A stretch of 64,000 nt of DNA. Source: Sphingopyxis sp. Its GTDB lineage: Bacteria > Pseudomonadota > Alphaproteobacteria > Sphingomonadales > Sphingomonadaceae. Position numbers and translations under genes: made by a program. The stretch lies in assembly GCA_013823985.1 (NCBI GenBank), contig PNNB01000050.1:62001-126000 (forward strand). The letters run 5' to 3'. Of this stretch, positions 1 to 8,912 are shown one piece after another. Numbering within the stretch: position 1 is the stretch's first letter; every line of letters begins with the position of its first letter. A model generated the notes under the pieces. That model searched no databases, had not been told where the DNA came from, and was given only the letters and a program-made list of their open reading frames with translations.

Positions 1-1136
1 GAGATGAAGCAGAATATCCCTATGAACGCCCGCCGCTGTCCAAGGATTATTTTGCAGGCGATAAGGCATTTGAGCGCATTTTGATCCGTCCGCCCGCATT
101 CTGGGCAGAGCGTTCCATCGATATGCTCATGGGCAGGCGCGTCGAAAGCGTTGATCCAGTCGCGCACAAGGTCGCATTTTCTGATGGCGAACTGGTGGGT
201 TATGGCCAGCTGGTTTGGGCTGCTGGTGGCGCGCCGCGTCGGTTGCTGTGTGAAGGATCACAATTGGCCGGCGTTCACGTCGTCCGGAACAAGTCCGACG
301 TTGATGCCATGATCGGCGAGCTGGACGATGTTGCTCGCATTGCGATCATCGGGGGCGGCTATATCGGTCTTGAGGCAGCGGCTGTGTTGCGAAAGATGGG
401 TAAGGAAGTGGTGGTCCTCGAAGCAATGGATCGCGTTCTTGCTCGTGTCGCGGGAGAAGAATTGTCGCGCTTTTTCGAAGGGGAGCATCGCGCCCATGGT
501 GTCGACATAAGATTGGGCGTAACCGTCGACTCGTTGACGGGTGACGATCATGTGGAGGGTGTCCAACTCGGCGATGGCGACGTTATTGCAGCGCAAATGG
601 TCATTGTTGGAATTGGCATCATTCCGGCGGTCGCTGCTCTTTTGAATGCCGGTGCTGCGGGTGGCGCAGGGGTGGATGTCGACGAATATTGCCGCACTTC
701 GCTCCCCGATATCTATGCAATCGGCGACTGTGCCGCGCATGCCAACAGCTTTGCCGGTGGTGTGATTATGCGTGTGGAATCCGTGCAAAATGCGAATGAT
801 ATGGCGAATGCTGTGGCTAAGAGCATTACGGGCGAATTGACTGCTTATCACTCTGTGCCGTGGTTCTGGTCGAACCAATATGATTTGCGCCTGCAAACCG
901 TGGGACTTTCAGTTGGTTATGACGATTATGTCGTACGGGGCGATCCCGCAACGCGCAGTTTTTCTGTAATTTACCTGAAGAGCGGTAAAGTCATCGCCCT
1001 GGATTGCGTCAACATGACCAAGGATTATGTTCAGGGCAAAGCGTTGGTGACCGAGGGATTGCGCCTTACTAAAGAGCAATTGGCCGACACTTCCCTTACA
1101 CTGAAAGAGTTGAGTGCAGGCACGGCCAGCATCTGA
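1..1136 (+). CDS. FAD-dependent ferredoxin/rubredoxin reductase-type oxidoreductase (5' end cut off)
   Basis: This is a class I pyridine-nucleotide-disulphide-type flavoprotein that probably passes NAD(P)H electrons to a ferredoxin. The window starts inside the gene: the frame is open from base 3, and the first codons encode the family's N-terminal [14 protein letters not shown] signature, so the true start lies upstream. The NAD(P)-binding motif GGGYIGLE is encoded at 351-374. The second FAD motif [15 protein letters not shown] follows at about 700-740. A C-terminal reductase domain ([10 protein letters not shown]) completes it. The stop lies 3 nt before the helicase gene, which suggests co-transcription. 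fdxA lies about 3 kb downstream; that it is the electron partner is only a guess. Confidence 0.88.
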   Translation, partial: DEAEYPYERPPLSKDYFAGDKAFERILIRPPAFWAERSIDMLMGRRVESVDPVAHKVAFSDGELVGYGQLVWAAGGAPRRLLCEGSQLAGVHVVRNKSDVDAMIGELDDVARIAIIGGGYIGLEAAAVLRKMGKEVVVLEAMDRVLARVAGEELSRFFEGEHRAHGVDIRLGVTVDSLTGDDHVEGVQLGDGDVIAAQMVIVGIGIIPAVAALLNAGAAGGAGVDVDEYCRTSLPDIYAIGDCAAHANSFAGGVIMRVESVQNANDMANAVAKSITGELTAYHSVPWFWSNQYDLRLQTVGLSVGYDDYVVRGDPATRSFSVIYLKSGKVIALDCVNMTKDYVQGKALVTEGLRLTKEQLADTSLTLKELSAGTASI

Positions 1137-1139
1137 AAT

Positions 1140-3926
1140 TTGCCCCACGAGAAAATTCCCCTGACGGCCATTCTTGGTCCCACCAATACCGGCAAAACGC
1201 ACCTCGCCGTTGAGCGGTTGTGTGCCCATTCAAGTGGCATGATCGGTTTTCCATTGCGCTTGTTGGCGCGGGAAATTTATGACCGTATTGTCGCGATCAA
1301 AGGCGTCAATCAGGTCGCGTTGATAACAGGCGAAGAGCGAATCGAGCCGCCTCAAGCGCGCTGGTATTGCTGCACCGTTGAATCCATGCCGATCCAAAAG
1401 GATTTTGCATTTGTCGCTGTGGACGAGGCGCAACTGGGTGCGGATCCCGAGCGCGGTCACATATTTACCGATCGAATTCTGCATGCCCGCGGGCGTGAGG
1501 AAACGATGATATTGGGATCGGAAAGCCTGCGTCCGCTTATCCGAATGCTTGTGCCGGAAGCTGAAATCATTTCGCGCCCTCGTTTCTCGACCTTAAGCTA
1601 TGCGGGAGCCAAGAAGCTTTCCCGATTGCCGAAACGCTCGGCAATTGTCGCATTTTCCATTGAGCAGGTATATGCCGTCGCGGAAACGCTCCGCCGAATG
1701 CGTGGTGGCGCAGCGGTGGTCATGGGAGCACTCAGCCCGCGTACACGCAACGCGCAGGTTGCTATGTTCCAGTCGGGCGAGGTCGACTATCTGGTTGCTA
1801 CGGATGCTATTGGTATGGGGCTTAACCTCGATGTGTCCCACGTTGCTTTTGCCAGTTTGTCGAAATTTGACGGAGCACGCCGAAGGCGGCTGACGGTTGC
1901 GGAAATGGCGCAAATTGCAGGTCGCGCCGGCCGCCATCAAAGGGATGGAAGCTTCGGTACATTGGTTGGCGAAGGAAGTGAGTTTTCGCCCGAAGAAGTG
2001 CTGGCGATCGAGAACCACCAATTTCCGCGTCTGGATTGGCTGTACTGGCGTGAAGCCGCCCCCAGGTTGAACTCGGTTGCAACGCTCATAGCCGATCTCG
2101 AGTCAAAACCCGACCTTCCGGGATTAAAGCCAGTGCCCAAGGCCATTGATCTCGCCGTATTAAAGCGGCTTGCGGAGATGCCCGAAGTCATCGCGTTGAT
2201 CCGCCACCCCTTGGATGTCGGCCGACTATGGGAAGTCGCAAGCCTTCCTGATTTTCGCCAGATGGGCGAGGAGCATCACAGCCGATTTGTCGCGTCCCTA
2301 TGGCAACATCTGGGGCAGGGTGAGCGAGTGCTGCCGCAATCTCTGTTTGCGAGCGAATTGGCGAGGCTCGACAACATTCAGGGCGATGTCGATACACTGT
2401 CGGCCCGGATCGCAGGTGTCCGCACATGGACTTACATCGCCCACCGGTCTGATTGGCTCGCCAATCCCGCTGCCATGGCCGAACGGGCCCGTGCGTTGGA
2501 GGCTAAGCTGTCCGACGCGTTGCACGATGCGTTACGGCAACGATTTGTAGATAAAAGGACAGCAATGCTCCTGCGAAAAGCAGGAGCGGATGCAGCGCTT
2601 TTCCCCGTTGAAATCAACGCAGCTAATCGCGTTCTGGTCGACGGAGAGGATATTGGAACTTTACATGGCTTTTCGTTTCGGGTTGACCCAGGAGCGAAAG
2701 CAGGTGACCGGAAGCTGTTATTGGCTGCGGCAGAACGGCATTTGGCAGGATTATTAAGACAAAAGGCGAGGGATGTAGCAATGGCCGAGGACAGTGACTT
2801 TGCACTTGCGGGTGACAGTGAAGGCAAGCCGGCGATTTTGTGGAAAGGTGAGCTTCTTGGTTATTTGACCAAGGGACGCAGTCTCATGCAGCCTGTCTTT
2901 ACGCCGGTTAAGGCCGTTGCCGGTCTGGAAGGCGATGCGTTACGCGAAATAATCGGGCGTGCCGAACAGTGGATTGAAACGCAGCTGGCAAAGGCCATGG
3001 GCGGGATTGTTGGCTTGCAGACACTCGCGGGGCAGGCCGATATTGACGGCAATGTCCGTGCGCTCGCCGTGCAGTTGGCTGATGCAGGTGGCATTGCCGG
3101 TCGCCATTATCTGGCCGAAGCAATTGCTGCCCTACCGAGAGAGGCGCGGGGCGCCGCGCGTAAGGGCGGGATCGTATTTGGTGCGCTGGATATTTATCAC
3201 CACGCCGCCTTAAAGCCCGCAGCTGCGAAATGGCGCGCTGCCTTGTTCGCCGCAAGAGATAGCCGTCCGATGCCAGCATTGCCTCCCGAGAGCGCCGTTC
3301 ATCTAAAGGAATGGAAGTTTGCGCATCCCGGGGAAGCACGAAATGCCGGCTACAGGAGGGTCGGAAATGAGTATGTCCGGATAGATTTGGCAGAACGCGT
3401 CATCAAGAAAGCGCATGAGGCGAGGGGACAGTCGAATAATTTCAGCATGGATATGGCCTTCGCAACATCCTTGGGCCTGAGCGATGCGGGTTTGAAAGCG
3501 TTGATGCGGGACGCTGGATTCCGCCATTTAGAGGCACCTGCAGAAAAGGCCGAGGCACCTGAGGCACAGGAAGAGGCGAGCGCAGTTGCCGCAGAAACAT
3601 CTGTTCCTGAAACAGAGAACCAGGAAGTAGCTGTTCCGGAAGATGCCGGAAGCGAAGTCGTTGCGCTTGAAGCTATTCCGGCGGTCGAATTGCAGGCACC
3701 GACGCCTGTGGCACCTGTAAATCTTACCCATTGGCGTTGGGTCGGTTTGCCGAAGCCCAGGCCGCAGGAACAACGGTCGCAACGGTCCAGACCTGCACGC
3801 TCCAAATCGAAAGACACGCCTAAGGCGAAGACCATACCGGATCGCGCTCCGGCAAAACCGAAAGACGCCGCGCCTCCTTCAGCGCTTGCCTTGCAATTAG
3901 CGGCGTTAAAGGGCCTGAAGTTCTAA
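1140..3926 (+). CDS. Suv3-like DExH-box RNA/DNA helicase
   Basis: Superfamily 2 helicase of 928 residues related to mitochondrial Suv3. Walker A GPTNTGKT lies at residues 13-20, motif II DEAQ at 95-98, and motif VI QIAGRAGRHQRDG near residue 260. The core is followed by a Suv3-type C-terminal region. The end is an Ala/Glu/Pro-rich low-complexity tail (from about residue 800) closing with a basic stretch, possibly for RNA contact. The start is TTG at 1140, chosen because Walker A begins only 12 residues later and the upstream gene ends at 1136. An S4 RNA-binding gene follows after 6 nt. A role in RNA processing is inferred from the family; the substrate is unknown. Confidence 0.88.
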   Translation: MPHEKIPLTAILGPTNTGKTHLAVERLCAHSSGMIGFPLRLLAREIYDRIVAIKGVNQVALITGEERIEPPQARWYCCTVESMPIQKDFAFVAVDEAQLGADPERGHIFTDRILHARGREETMILGSESLRPLIRMLVPEAEIISRPRFSTLSYAGAKKLSRLPKRSAIVAFSIEQVYAVAETLRRMRGGAAVVMGALSPRTRNAQVAMFQSGEVDYLVATDAIGMGLNLDVSHVAFASLSKFDGARRRRLTVAEMAQIAGRAGRHQRDGSFGTLVGEGSEFSPEEVLAIENHQFPRLDWLYWREAAPRLNSVATLIADLESKPDLPGLKPVPKAIDLAVLKRLAEMPEVIALIRHPLDVGRLWEVASLPDFRQMGEEHHSRFVASLWQHLGQGERVLPQSLFASELARLDNIQGDVDTLSARIAGVRTWTYIAHRSDWLANPAAMAERARALEAKLSDALHDALRQRFVDKRTAMLLRKAGADAALFPVEINAANRVLVDGEDIGTLHGFSFRVDPGAKAGDRKLLLAAAERHLAGLLRQKARDVAMAEDSDFALAGDSEGKPAILWKGELLGYLTKGRSLMQPVFTPVKAVAGLEGDALREIIGRAEQWIETQLAKAMGGIVGLQTLAGQADIDGNVRALAVQLADAGGIAGRHYLAEAIAALPREARGAARKGGIVFGALDIYHHAALKPAAAKWRAALFAARDSRPMPALPPESAVHLKEWKFAHPGEARNAGYRRVGNEYVRIDLAERVIKKAHEARGQSNNFSMDMAFATSLGLSDAGLKALMRDAGFRHLEAPAEKAEAPEAQEEASAVAAETSVPETENQEVAVPEDAGSEVVALEAIPAVELQAPTPVAPVNLTHWRWVGLPKPRPQEQRSQRSRPARSKSKDTPKAKTIPDRAPAKPKDAAPPSALALQLAALKGLKF

Positions 3927-3932
3927 CCAGCC

Positions 3933-4196
3933 ATGCCGGAAACTGCGCTTCGGATCGACAGGCTGCTGTTCTTTCTACGTATCGCGAAAAGCCGGAATGT
4001 GGCGCAAGGCTGGGCTGAAAGTGGATTTATCCGCGTCAATGGACGCCGGATTGAAAAGGGCAGCGCAATAGTGGGTGCGGGCGACGTTATCACTATGCCC
4101 CGGGGCGAAGCGGTGCTCACATTTAAGTTGATCGTCATACCCATGCGGCGCGGTCCCGCGCCTGAGGCAAAGGCATGCTATCAGATTCTGAGCTAA
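3933..4196 (+). CDS. S4-domain RNA-binding protein (HslR-like)
   Basis: A protein of 87 residues that is almost entirely one S4 domain: RIDRLLFFLRIAKSRNVAQ followed by GFIRVNGRRIEKGSAIVGAGDVITM. This is the alpha-L fold that binds structured RNA in ribosomal protein S4 and in Hsp15/HslR. Hsp15 recycles stalled 50S subunits carrying nascent chains; the same role is possible but unproven here. It follows the Suv3-like helicase after only 6 nt, so the two RNA-related proteins are probably co-expressed. Confidence 0.85.
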   Translation: MPETALRIDRLLFFLRIAKSRNVAQGWAESGFIRVNGRRIEKGSAIVGAGDVITMPRGEAVLTFKLIVIPMRRGPAPEAKACYQILS

Positions 4197-4302
4197 AAAT
4201 TTAATGTGCGCTACACATCGCCGTTGACTTGACCGAGTGACTGACAATAGGCAAGAAAAGTGAAGCGGCTAATTCGCCGCCGCCTTTGGGAGAATTCCGC
4301 CG

Positions 4303-4641
4303 ATGACTTATGTTGTTACCGATGCCTGCATACGTTGCAAATATATGGACTGCGTTGAAGTCTGTCCGGTGGATTGTTTTTATGAGGGCGAGAATATGCT
4401 CGTCATCAATCCCAATGAGTGCATCGATTGCGGCGTTTGTGAACCCGAATGTCCTGCGGAAGCTATTTTGCCTGACACCGAAAGCGGACTTGAGCAATGG
4501 CTGGAACTGAACGCGACGTACAGCGCAGAATGGCCAAATATCACGAGCAGCCGTGAACCGCCTGCTGATGCCGACGAGCACAAAGGCGAAGAAGGCAAAT
4601 TCGACAAATATTTCTCGGCAGATCCCGGCGAGGGGGATTAA
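4303..4641 (+). CDS. fdxA: Ferredoxin FdxA, 3Fe-4S/4Fe-4S type
   Basis: A small cytoplasmic electron carrier of 112 residues. The N-terminal half holds the cysteine pattern of seven-iron ferredoxins: [18 protein letters not shown], then [16 protein letters not shown]. The acidic C-terminal half ([18 protein letters not shown]) is typical of the proteobacterial FdxA family. A Shine-Dalgarno-like GGGAG lies upstream of the ATG. In related alphaproteobacteria the order helicase, S4 protein, fdxA recurs and is often followed by carD; carD is not next here. A hairpin follows at 4654-4680. Confidence 0.95.
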   Translation: MTYVVTDACIRCKYMDCVEVCPVDCFYEGENMLVINPNECIDCGVCEPECPAEAILPDTESGLEQWLELNATYSAEWPNITSSREPPADADEHKGEEGKFDKYFSADPGEGD

Positions 4642-4653
4642 TCTTTAGAAGGT

Positions 4654-4680
4654 CTCGCTCCGAACGACGTTCGGAACGAG
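4654..4680. terminator. Hairpin between convergent genes
   Basis: Inverted repeat with arms CTCGCTCCGAA and TTCGGAACGAG (one mismatch) around a 5-nt loop, between the stop of fdxA (4641) and the stop of the minus-strand flavin oxidoreductase (4689). Neither side has a strong T-run, so a bidirectional terminator is plausible but not secure. Confidence 0.5.
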
Positions 4681-4688
4681 GCCGTCGT

Positions 4689-5987
4689 CTAGCGACGAGC
4701 TAAAGCAGCGCGTCGATCCCGTAACCAGCTTTTCTGGTAGGTTTCGATTTCGCGCAGGGCCGCAAATACGGTCTTATTGAGATCCGTTCTGCCCGTTCTG
4801 CCCAGCGCGTATATCTGGCTATAATACCAATATTGGACAGCAAAGCTGTCCACAGCCCGTATCATCTTGATTTTGCGGAGCCCCGCAAGCCATTCCGGTA
4901 AAAGCGCCAATTGGGTTTCTGTTTTCGGCAAAATAGCCATGCCGCCCAATAGCCGTTTCGGCCCGTCTGGCATGACGCACAGGGGACGCCCCAGACCAAT
5001 GACATCGGCCGCACCTGATTTCAGCGTCTGTTCCATGGCCGAGGTGCTACGAAAGCCTCCCGTTACCATCAGGGGAATGGAAAGCTCGTCCTTCATGGCC
5101 TTTGCAAAATCCACGAAATAAGCCTCACGCGCTATAGTCGATTCTGCAACGGCTTGTGGTTCGGCCGCCTCCATTCCTTCAATGCCTAATAATTTGGGCT
5201 GTTCATAGGTTCCGCCCGAAATCTCGATAAGGTCAACGCCTGCCTCTTGAAGCCAACGCGCCACAATCAGGCTGTCTTCAAATGCGAATCCGCCACGTTG
5301 AAAATCAGCGCTGTTGAGTTTGACCGAAATGGGGAATTCCGGTCCCACCAATTGCCGGACCGTGTTGATTGTAAACAGCAAGAAACGCGCGCGGTTTTCC
5401 AAACTGCCGCCCCAACGGTCATCGCGCAAATTGCTCAGCGGGCTCAGAAATTGGGAGATAAGGTAGCCGTGGGCTGCATGTATTTGCACACCCGTGAAGC
5501 CGGTCTCTTTGCAGATTTGTGCCGCCTGACCAAAACGACTGATCAATTGCAGGATTTCTGTTTCGGTGAGGGCAACGGGCATCCCGAACTGACCACCCGG
5601 CAAACCGAGCTTTACCGCCGAAGGTGCTTTGGGACGTGGATTGACCGTTTTCATGGTCTGGCGCCCGGCGTGGCTGATTTGCGCCCAGAAATGATTCCCG
5701 CCCCGCGTCGCAGCCTGTGTCCAGCGAATGAGAGATTCCCGCATCTCTGGCGTCGGCATTTGGTCGATTATGACGTTACCTGGCCGTTCCAGATGATTGG
5801 CATCGACCTGAATATTGCCCGACAGATGCAGTGCGGCACCTCCATCCGACCAAATTCCGTAGAGCTTTTCCAACTCTGCCGTCGGTTGACCATATATATC
5901 GGCCAGACCTTCGGTCATGGCGGCTTTGGCTATCCTGTTCGACAATCGGACGCCGCAAGGTAGCGTCAGGGCCTCGGCAAGTTTCAT
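4689..5987 (-). CDS. NADH:flavin oxidoreductase, Old Yellow Enzyme family
   Basis: A protein of 432 residues with the TIM-barrel signature of OYE/2,4-dienoyl-CoA reductase-like flavoenzymes: LSNRIAKAAMTEGLAD near the N-terminus for FMN binding, HAGRQT, the active-site region FTGVQIHAAHGYLISQFLSP, and the C-terminal phosphate-binding VTGGFRS and ADVIGLGRPL. No 4Fe-4S or second flavin domain is present, so it is the short single-domain form. Such enzymes reduce activated C=C bonds; the natural substrate cannot be read from sequence. Its start overlaps the stop of the preceding lipoprotein gene by 4 nt, making it the last gene of a minus-strand run. Confidence 0.9.
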   Translation of the reverse strand: MKLAEALTLPCGVRLSNRIAKAAMTEGLADIYGQPTAELEKLYGIWSDGGAALHLSGNIQVDANHLERPGNVIIDQMPTPEMRESLIRWTQAATRGGNHFWAQISHAGRQTMKTVNPRPKAPSAVKLGLPGGQFGMPVALTETEILQLISRFGQAAQICKETGFTGVQIHAAHGYLISQFLSPLSNLRDDRWGGSLENRARFLLFTINTVRQLVGPEFPISVKLNSADFQRGGFAFEDSLIVARWLQEAGVDLIEISGGTYEQPKLLGIEGMEAAEPQAVAESTIAREAYFVDFAKAMKDELSIPLMVTGGFRSTSAMEQTLKSGAADVIGLGRPLCVMPDGPKRLLGGMAILPKTETQLALLPEWLAGLRKIKMIRAVDSFAVQYWYYSQIYALGRTGRTDLNKTVFAALREIETYQKSWLRDRRAALARR

Positions 5988-6271
5988 TCGGTGGATGCTT
6001 TGTCTTCTGTGCCTGCTGCCGCAGGTTCGGCTGTCTTTTCGGTGGATTTGTCGTCGGTCTTCGCCACCGGCTTCGCCTCGATCGGCGGAGCCGCTTCGAT
6101 GGGCCCTTCGTCCGTCGACGTGTCGGTGTTGACCATGTCGTCGCTAATTGTGCCTTCGAGGCTATCGAGATCGTCCATTCGCGTCTCTGTTAACTGGCTG
6201 TCTTCCTTATTGCCGCCACAGCCGGACAATCCCGCCAGAATAAGCGCTGCGATCAAAGTTTTGGCGTGCAT
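5984..6271 (-). CDS. Small acidic lipoprotein of unknown function
   Basis: A protein of 95 residues. A signal peptide ends in the lipobox LSGC (MHAKTLIAALILAGLSGC), so the cysteine near residue 18 should be lipidated. The mature part is a low-complexity chain rich in Asp, Glu, Thr, Ala and Pro, with no fold I recognise; it is probably disordered. It lies 14 nt downstream of lipB and overlaps the oxidoreductase start by 4 nt (ATGA), which implies translational coupling. I cannot assign a function. Confidence 0.7.
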   Translation of the reverse strand: MHAKTLIAALILAGLSGCGGNKEDSQLTETRMDDLDSLEGTISDDMVNTDTSTDEGPIEAAPPIEAKPVAKTDDKSTEKTAEPAAAGTEDKASTE

Positions 6272-6285
6272 TAAAATATCTCCAT

Positions 6286-6951
6286 TTACGGCGTGGCGAC
6301 CCTACAATCCCCGTTCGCTTTGGCAAGGTTGTTGAGGAATTGGGGGAATGTGGAAAACAACGCCGCGTCAAAATCGGTTAAGGACGCTGTGATGCCCAAA
6401 TCTGCAAGGCTTGTGACCGGATATTCTGCAATGCCACAGGGAACGATGCCGCCGAAATGACTTAAGTCGGGGTGAATATTTACCGCAAAGCCATGCATCG
6501 TGACCCAGCGGCGGATCCGTACGCCGATAGCACCGATTTTTGCCTCGCGTCCGTCGCGTGTGTCGCACCAGATCCCGATGCGCCCGTCAGCACGGCGGGC
6601 TTCAACGTCAAATTCCGCCAAAGCATCGATCACCCACCCTTCCAAAGCGTGCACGAAACAGCGAACGTCTTTGCACCGCTTTGCCAAATCCAACATCACA
6701 TAGCCGACGCGTTGTCCCGGACCGTGATAGGTGTACCGTCCTCCGCGCCCCGTGTCATAAACAGGGAATTGCTCGGTCAATAATTCAGCCGGATCAGCGC
6801 TGGTGCCGCCCGTGTAAAGGGGTGGATGTTCGAGCAACCAGATCAGTTCAGACGCATCTTCTTCCCGGATCGCGCTTTGCAACGCTTCCATCCGTGCCAA
6901 AGCGTCGGGATAAGGGGTCAAGCCCGCGCTCACTTCCCAATCAACGTTCAT
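6286..6951 (-). CDS. lipB: Octanoyl-[acyl-carrier protein]:protein N-octanoyltransferase LipB
   Basis: Transfers octanoate from acyl-ACP to lipoyl domains, the first step of endogenous lipoate synthesis. At 221 residues it has the usual family length. Visible signatures are [41 protein letters not shown] and GIVPCGI, which supply the conserved catalytic Lys (KIGAIG) and Cys (PCGI). The start overlaps the stop of the acetyltransferase by 4 nt. Confidence 0.96.
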   Translation of the reverse strand: MNVDWEVSAGLTPYPDALARMEALQSAIREEDASELIWLLEHPPLYTGGTSADPAELLTEQFPVYDTGRGGRYTYHGPGQRVGYVMLDLAKRCKDVRCFVHALEGWVIDALAEFDVEARRADGRIGIWCDTRDGREAKIGAIGVRIRRWVTMHGFAVNIHPDLSHFGGIVPCGIAEYPVTSLADLGITASLTDFDAALFSTFPQFLNNLAKANGDCRVATP

Positions 6952-7535
6952 GGGATAACCGGAATCTGGGGCGCGGCATCTGTGGGTATCAGGCCTGTCA
7001 GCCTGGGATCGGGAAAGGTTTCCACCTGCCGCTGATAGGGTGTGAAACCTGACTTGATGTAAAAGTTAAGAGCGCCTGGTGCATCAAGGGTGCATGTATG
7101 CACCCACATGCGTTCAACACCCGGTTCGCTCCAGCCAAATTGTAGTGCCATGGCCATCAACCACTTTCCATGACCCTTTCCGGCCAGTTCGGGAACGAGC
7201 CCAAAAAAAGCGATCTCGCATTGCCCCGCTTCACGAAAATCGAGTTCAACAATTCCGAGTTCGATTCCGCGTTGGTCAATGACCGCCCATATCCGGACTT
7301 TCGGATCATGGATGATCCTGCACAATTCGGCATCATCAAGCGTAAGCCGTGAGAACCAAAGCCAAGGTTCCCCGATCCGGCGATAAAGTGCCCGATATTT
7401 TTCGGCAGTCGGGTTCGACCATCTTTCGAGCCGTAAATCCGTTGCCGGAAGTGCACGCAGCGGAGGCTTGTTGCGCATTTCCAGCGACGTCACGATGGCG
7501 CCAATTTCACCTTTGGCAATGGGCGTAAACGGCAT
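6948..7535 (-). CDS. GNAT-family N-acetyltransferase
   Basis: A protein of 195 residues with a GNAT fold: beta strands around [10 protein letters not shown] and [22 protein letters not shown], the last holding the Q/RxxGxG/A-like acetyl-CoA motif ([10 protein letters not shown]), then [25 protein letters not shown] with the family's C-terminal NxxAxxFY-like pattern. The substrate is unknown. It sits 6 nt downstream of hemF and overlaps lipB by 4 nt, so it belongs to the same transcription unit. Confidence 0.85.
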   Translation of the reverse strand: MPFTPIAKGEIGAIVTSLEMRNKPPLRALPATDLRLERWSNPTAEKYRALYRRIGEPWLWFSRLTLDDAELCRIIHDPKVRIWAVIDQRGIELGIVELDFREAGQCEIAFFGLVPELAGKGHGKWLMAMALQFGWSEPGVERMWVHTCTLDAPGALNFYIKSGFTPYQRQVETFPDPRLTGLIPTDAAPQIPVIP

Positions 7536-7541
7536 GTTTTC

Positions 7542-8399
7542 CTAATCCCACGCTACCTCGGGCGGCAGGCTCATCAAAATTGCATCGACATTTCCGCCGG
7601 TCTTCAACCCAAAGGTCGTGCCGCGGTCGTAAACAAGGTTGAATTCCGCATAAAGCCCTCGCCAGCGACGCTGCGCCTGCTTTTGTTCGGGCGTATATTC
7701 CATATTCATCCGGCGGCGCACCAGTTTGGGAAACACATCGAGAAATGCCTCGCCTACATCGCGGGTCAGGCCAAAATTCTGTTCGAACAGAGCATCGCTG
7801 CTATTTTCGAGATGATCGTAAAAAATTCCTCCGACGCCGCGATGGACGCCGCGATGCGGGATCCAGAAATATTCTTCGGCCCATGCGCGATATTTTTCGT
7901 ACACTTCAGGGCCATAGGGCGCGCACGCCGCGCGCAGTCGGGCGTGAAAATCGGCCGTATCGTCTTCATAGGGGATCGGAGGATTGAGGTCGGCGCCGCC
8001 GCCGAACCAGCTTTTGGTCGTGACCAGATAGCGTGTGTTCATATGCACGGCGGGAACATGCGGGTTGGACATGTGCGCGACAAGGCTGATTCCCGTTGCG
8101 AAGAAATTGGGGTCTTCTGCGGCGCCATGGATGGTCTTGGCAAATTCGGGATTGAAACTGCCTCCGACCGTGGAAACATTCACGCCGACCTTTTCGAAAA
8201 CCTTTCCCTTCATAACACCCCGAACGCCACCACCGCCGGGTGACCCGTCATGATCGGTGCGTTCCCACGGGGTATATTCGAACACGGCATCCGAGCCCAT
8301 CTCGCGCTCAATTTCTTCGAAGGCAGCGCATATTCTGTCTCGCAGCGATTCAAACCAAGTGCGAGCTGCCTGCTGCCGTGTATCAAGGGTGAGGGTCAC
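7542..8399 (-). CDS. hemF: Oxygen-dependent coproporphyrinogen III oxidase HemF
   Basis: Catalyses the O2-dependent oxidative decarboxylation of coproporphyrinogen III to protoporphyrinogen IX in haem synthesis. At 285 residues it is typical of the family. Signatures include NPHVPAVHMNTRYL, SWFGGGADLNPPIPYEDD, HRGVHRGVGGIFYDHLE and the C-terminal YDRGTTFGLKTGGNVDAILMSLPP. The start overlaps the trmL stop by 4 nt. Aerobic haem synthesis fits the cytochrome bc1 operon further along. Confidence 0.97.
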   Translation of the reverse strand: MTLTLDTRQQAARTWFESLRDRICAAFEEIEREMGSDAVFEYTPWERTDHDGSPGGGGVRGVMKGKVFEKVGVNVSTVGGSFNPEFAKTIHGAAEDPNFFATGISLVAHMSNPHVPAVHMNTRYLVTTKSWFGGGADLNPPIPYEDDTADFHARLRAACAPYGPEVYEKYRAWAEEYFWIPHRGVHRGVGGIFYDHLENSSDALFEQNFGLTRDVGEAFLDVFPKLVRRRMNMEYTPEQKQAQRRWRGLYAEFNLVYDRGTTFGLKTGGNVDAILMSLPPEVAWD

Positions 8400-8860
8400 G
8401 CATCTTCTCCCGGGAATTGTCTGGTTTGTCGTAATGCTTCGGCTAAAGCGATGCCAGCCGACACGGCAACATTCAAGGACCGAAATTCGGGATGCATCGG
8501 AATGTGCACTCGGGCATCGGCGCGTTCATGCACGGCCACAGGCACACCTGCACTTTCGGAACCCATCAAAATGATGTCGTCCGGTCGAAACTCAAATCGG
8601 GTTAATGACGTCGACCCCTTTGTCGTCATCAATACGAGCCGCGCTTGGCCAATACTCGCTTCAAAGGCATCCCACTCCGGATGCCGTTGTAGCGACGCTC
8701 CGGCGGCATAGTCCATTCCCGCGCGCTTCAGTGCGCGCTCGGAAAATGCAAATCCGCAAGGCTCGATGATATCGCACGGGACATCGAAACAGGCGGACAG
8801 TCGCAAAATTGTCCCGACATTTCCGGCTATGTCCGGCTGGTAAAGCGCAATGCGCATCAA
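8396..8860 (-). CDS. trmL: tRNA (cytidine(34)-2'-O)-methyltransferase TrmL
   Basis: SPOUT-class methyltransferase of 154 residues that 2'-O-methylates the wobble base of leucine tRNAs. The N-terminal IALYQPDIAGNVGTILRLSAC and the C-terminal knot region ILMGSESAGVPVAVHERAD with VHIPMHPEFRSLNVAVSAGIALAEALRQ are diagnostic. It is the first gene of the minus-strand run trmL-hemF-GNAT-lipB-lipoprotein-OYE and lies divergent from the glycosyltransferase at 8913. Confidence 0.96.
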   Translation of the reverse strand: MMRIALYQPDIAGNVGTILRLSACFDVPCDIIEPCGFAFSERALKRAGMDYAAGASLQRHPEWDAFEASIGQARLVLMTTKGSTSLTRFEFRPDDIILMGSESAGVPVAVHERADARVHIPMHPEFRSLNVAVSAGIALAEALRQTRQFPGEDA

Positions 8861-8912
8861 AATTCCTGTTGCTGGAAACCAATTTGTGACGATTAGCGGT
8901 TAGAGGGACCAC

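Noticed and set aside
4200..4302. TTGACT-type promoter ahead of fdxA
   Set aside because: TTGACT at 4224 has no acceptable -10 at the right distance; too weak to list.
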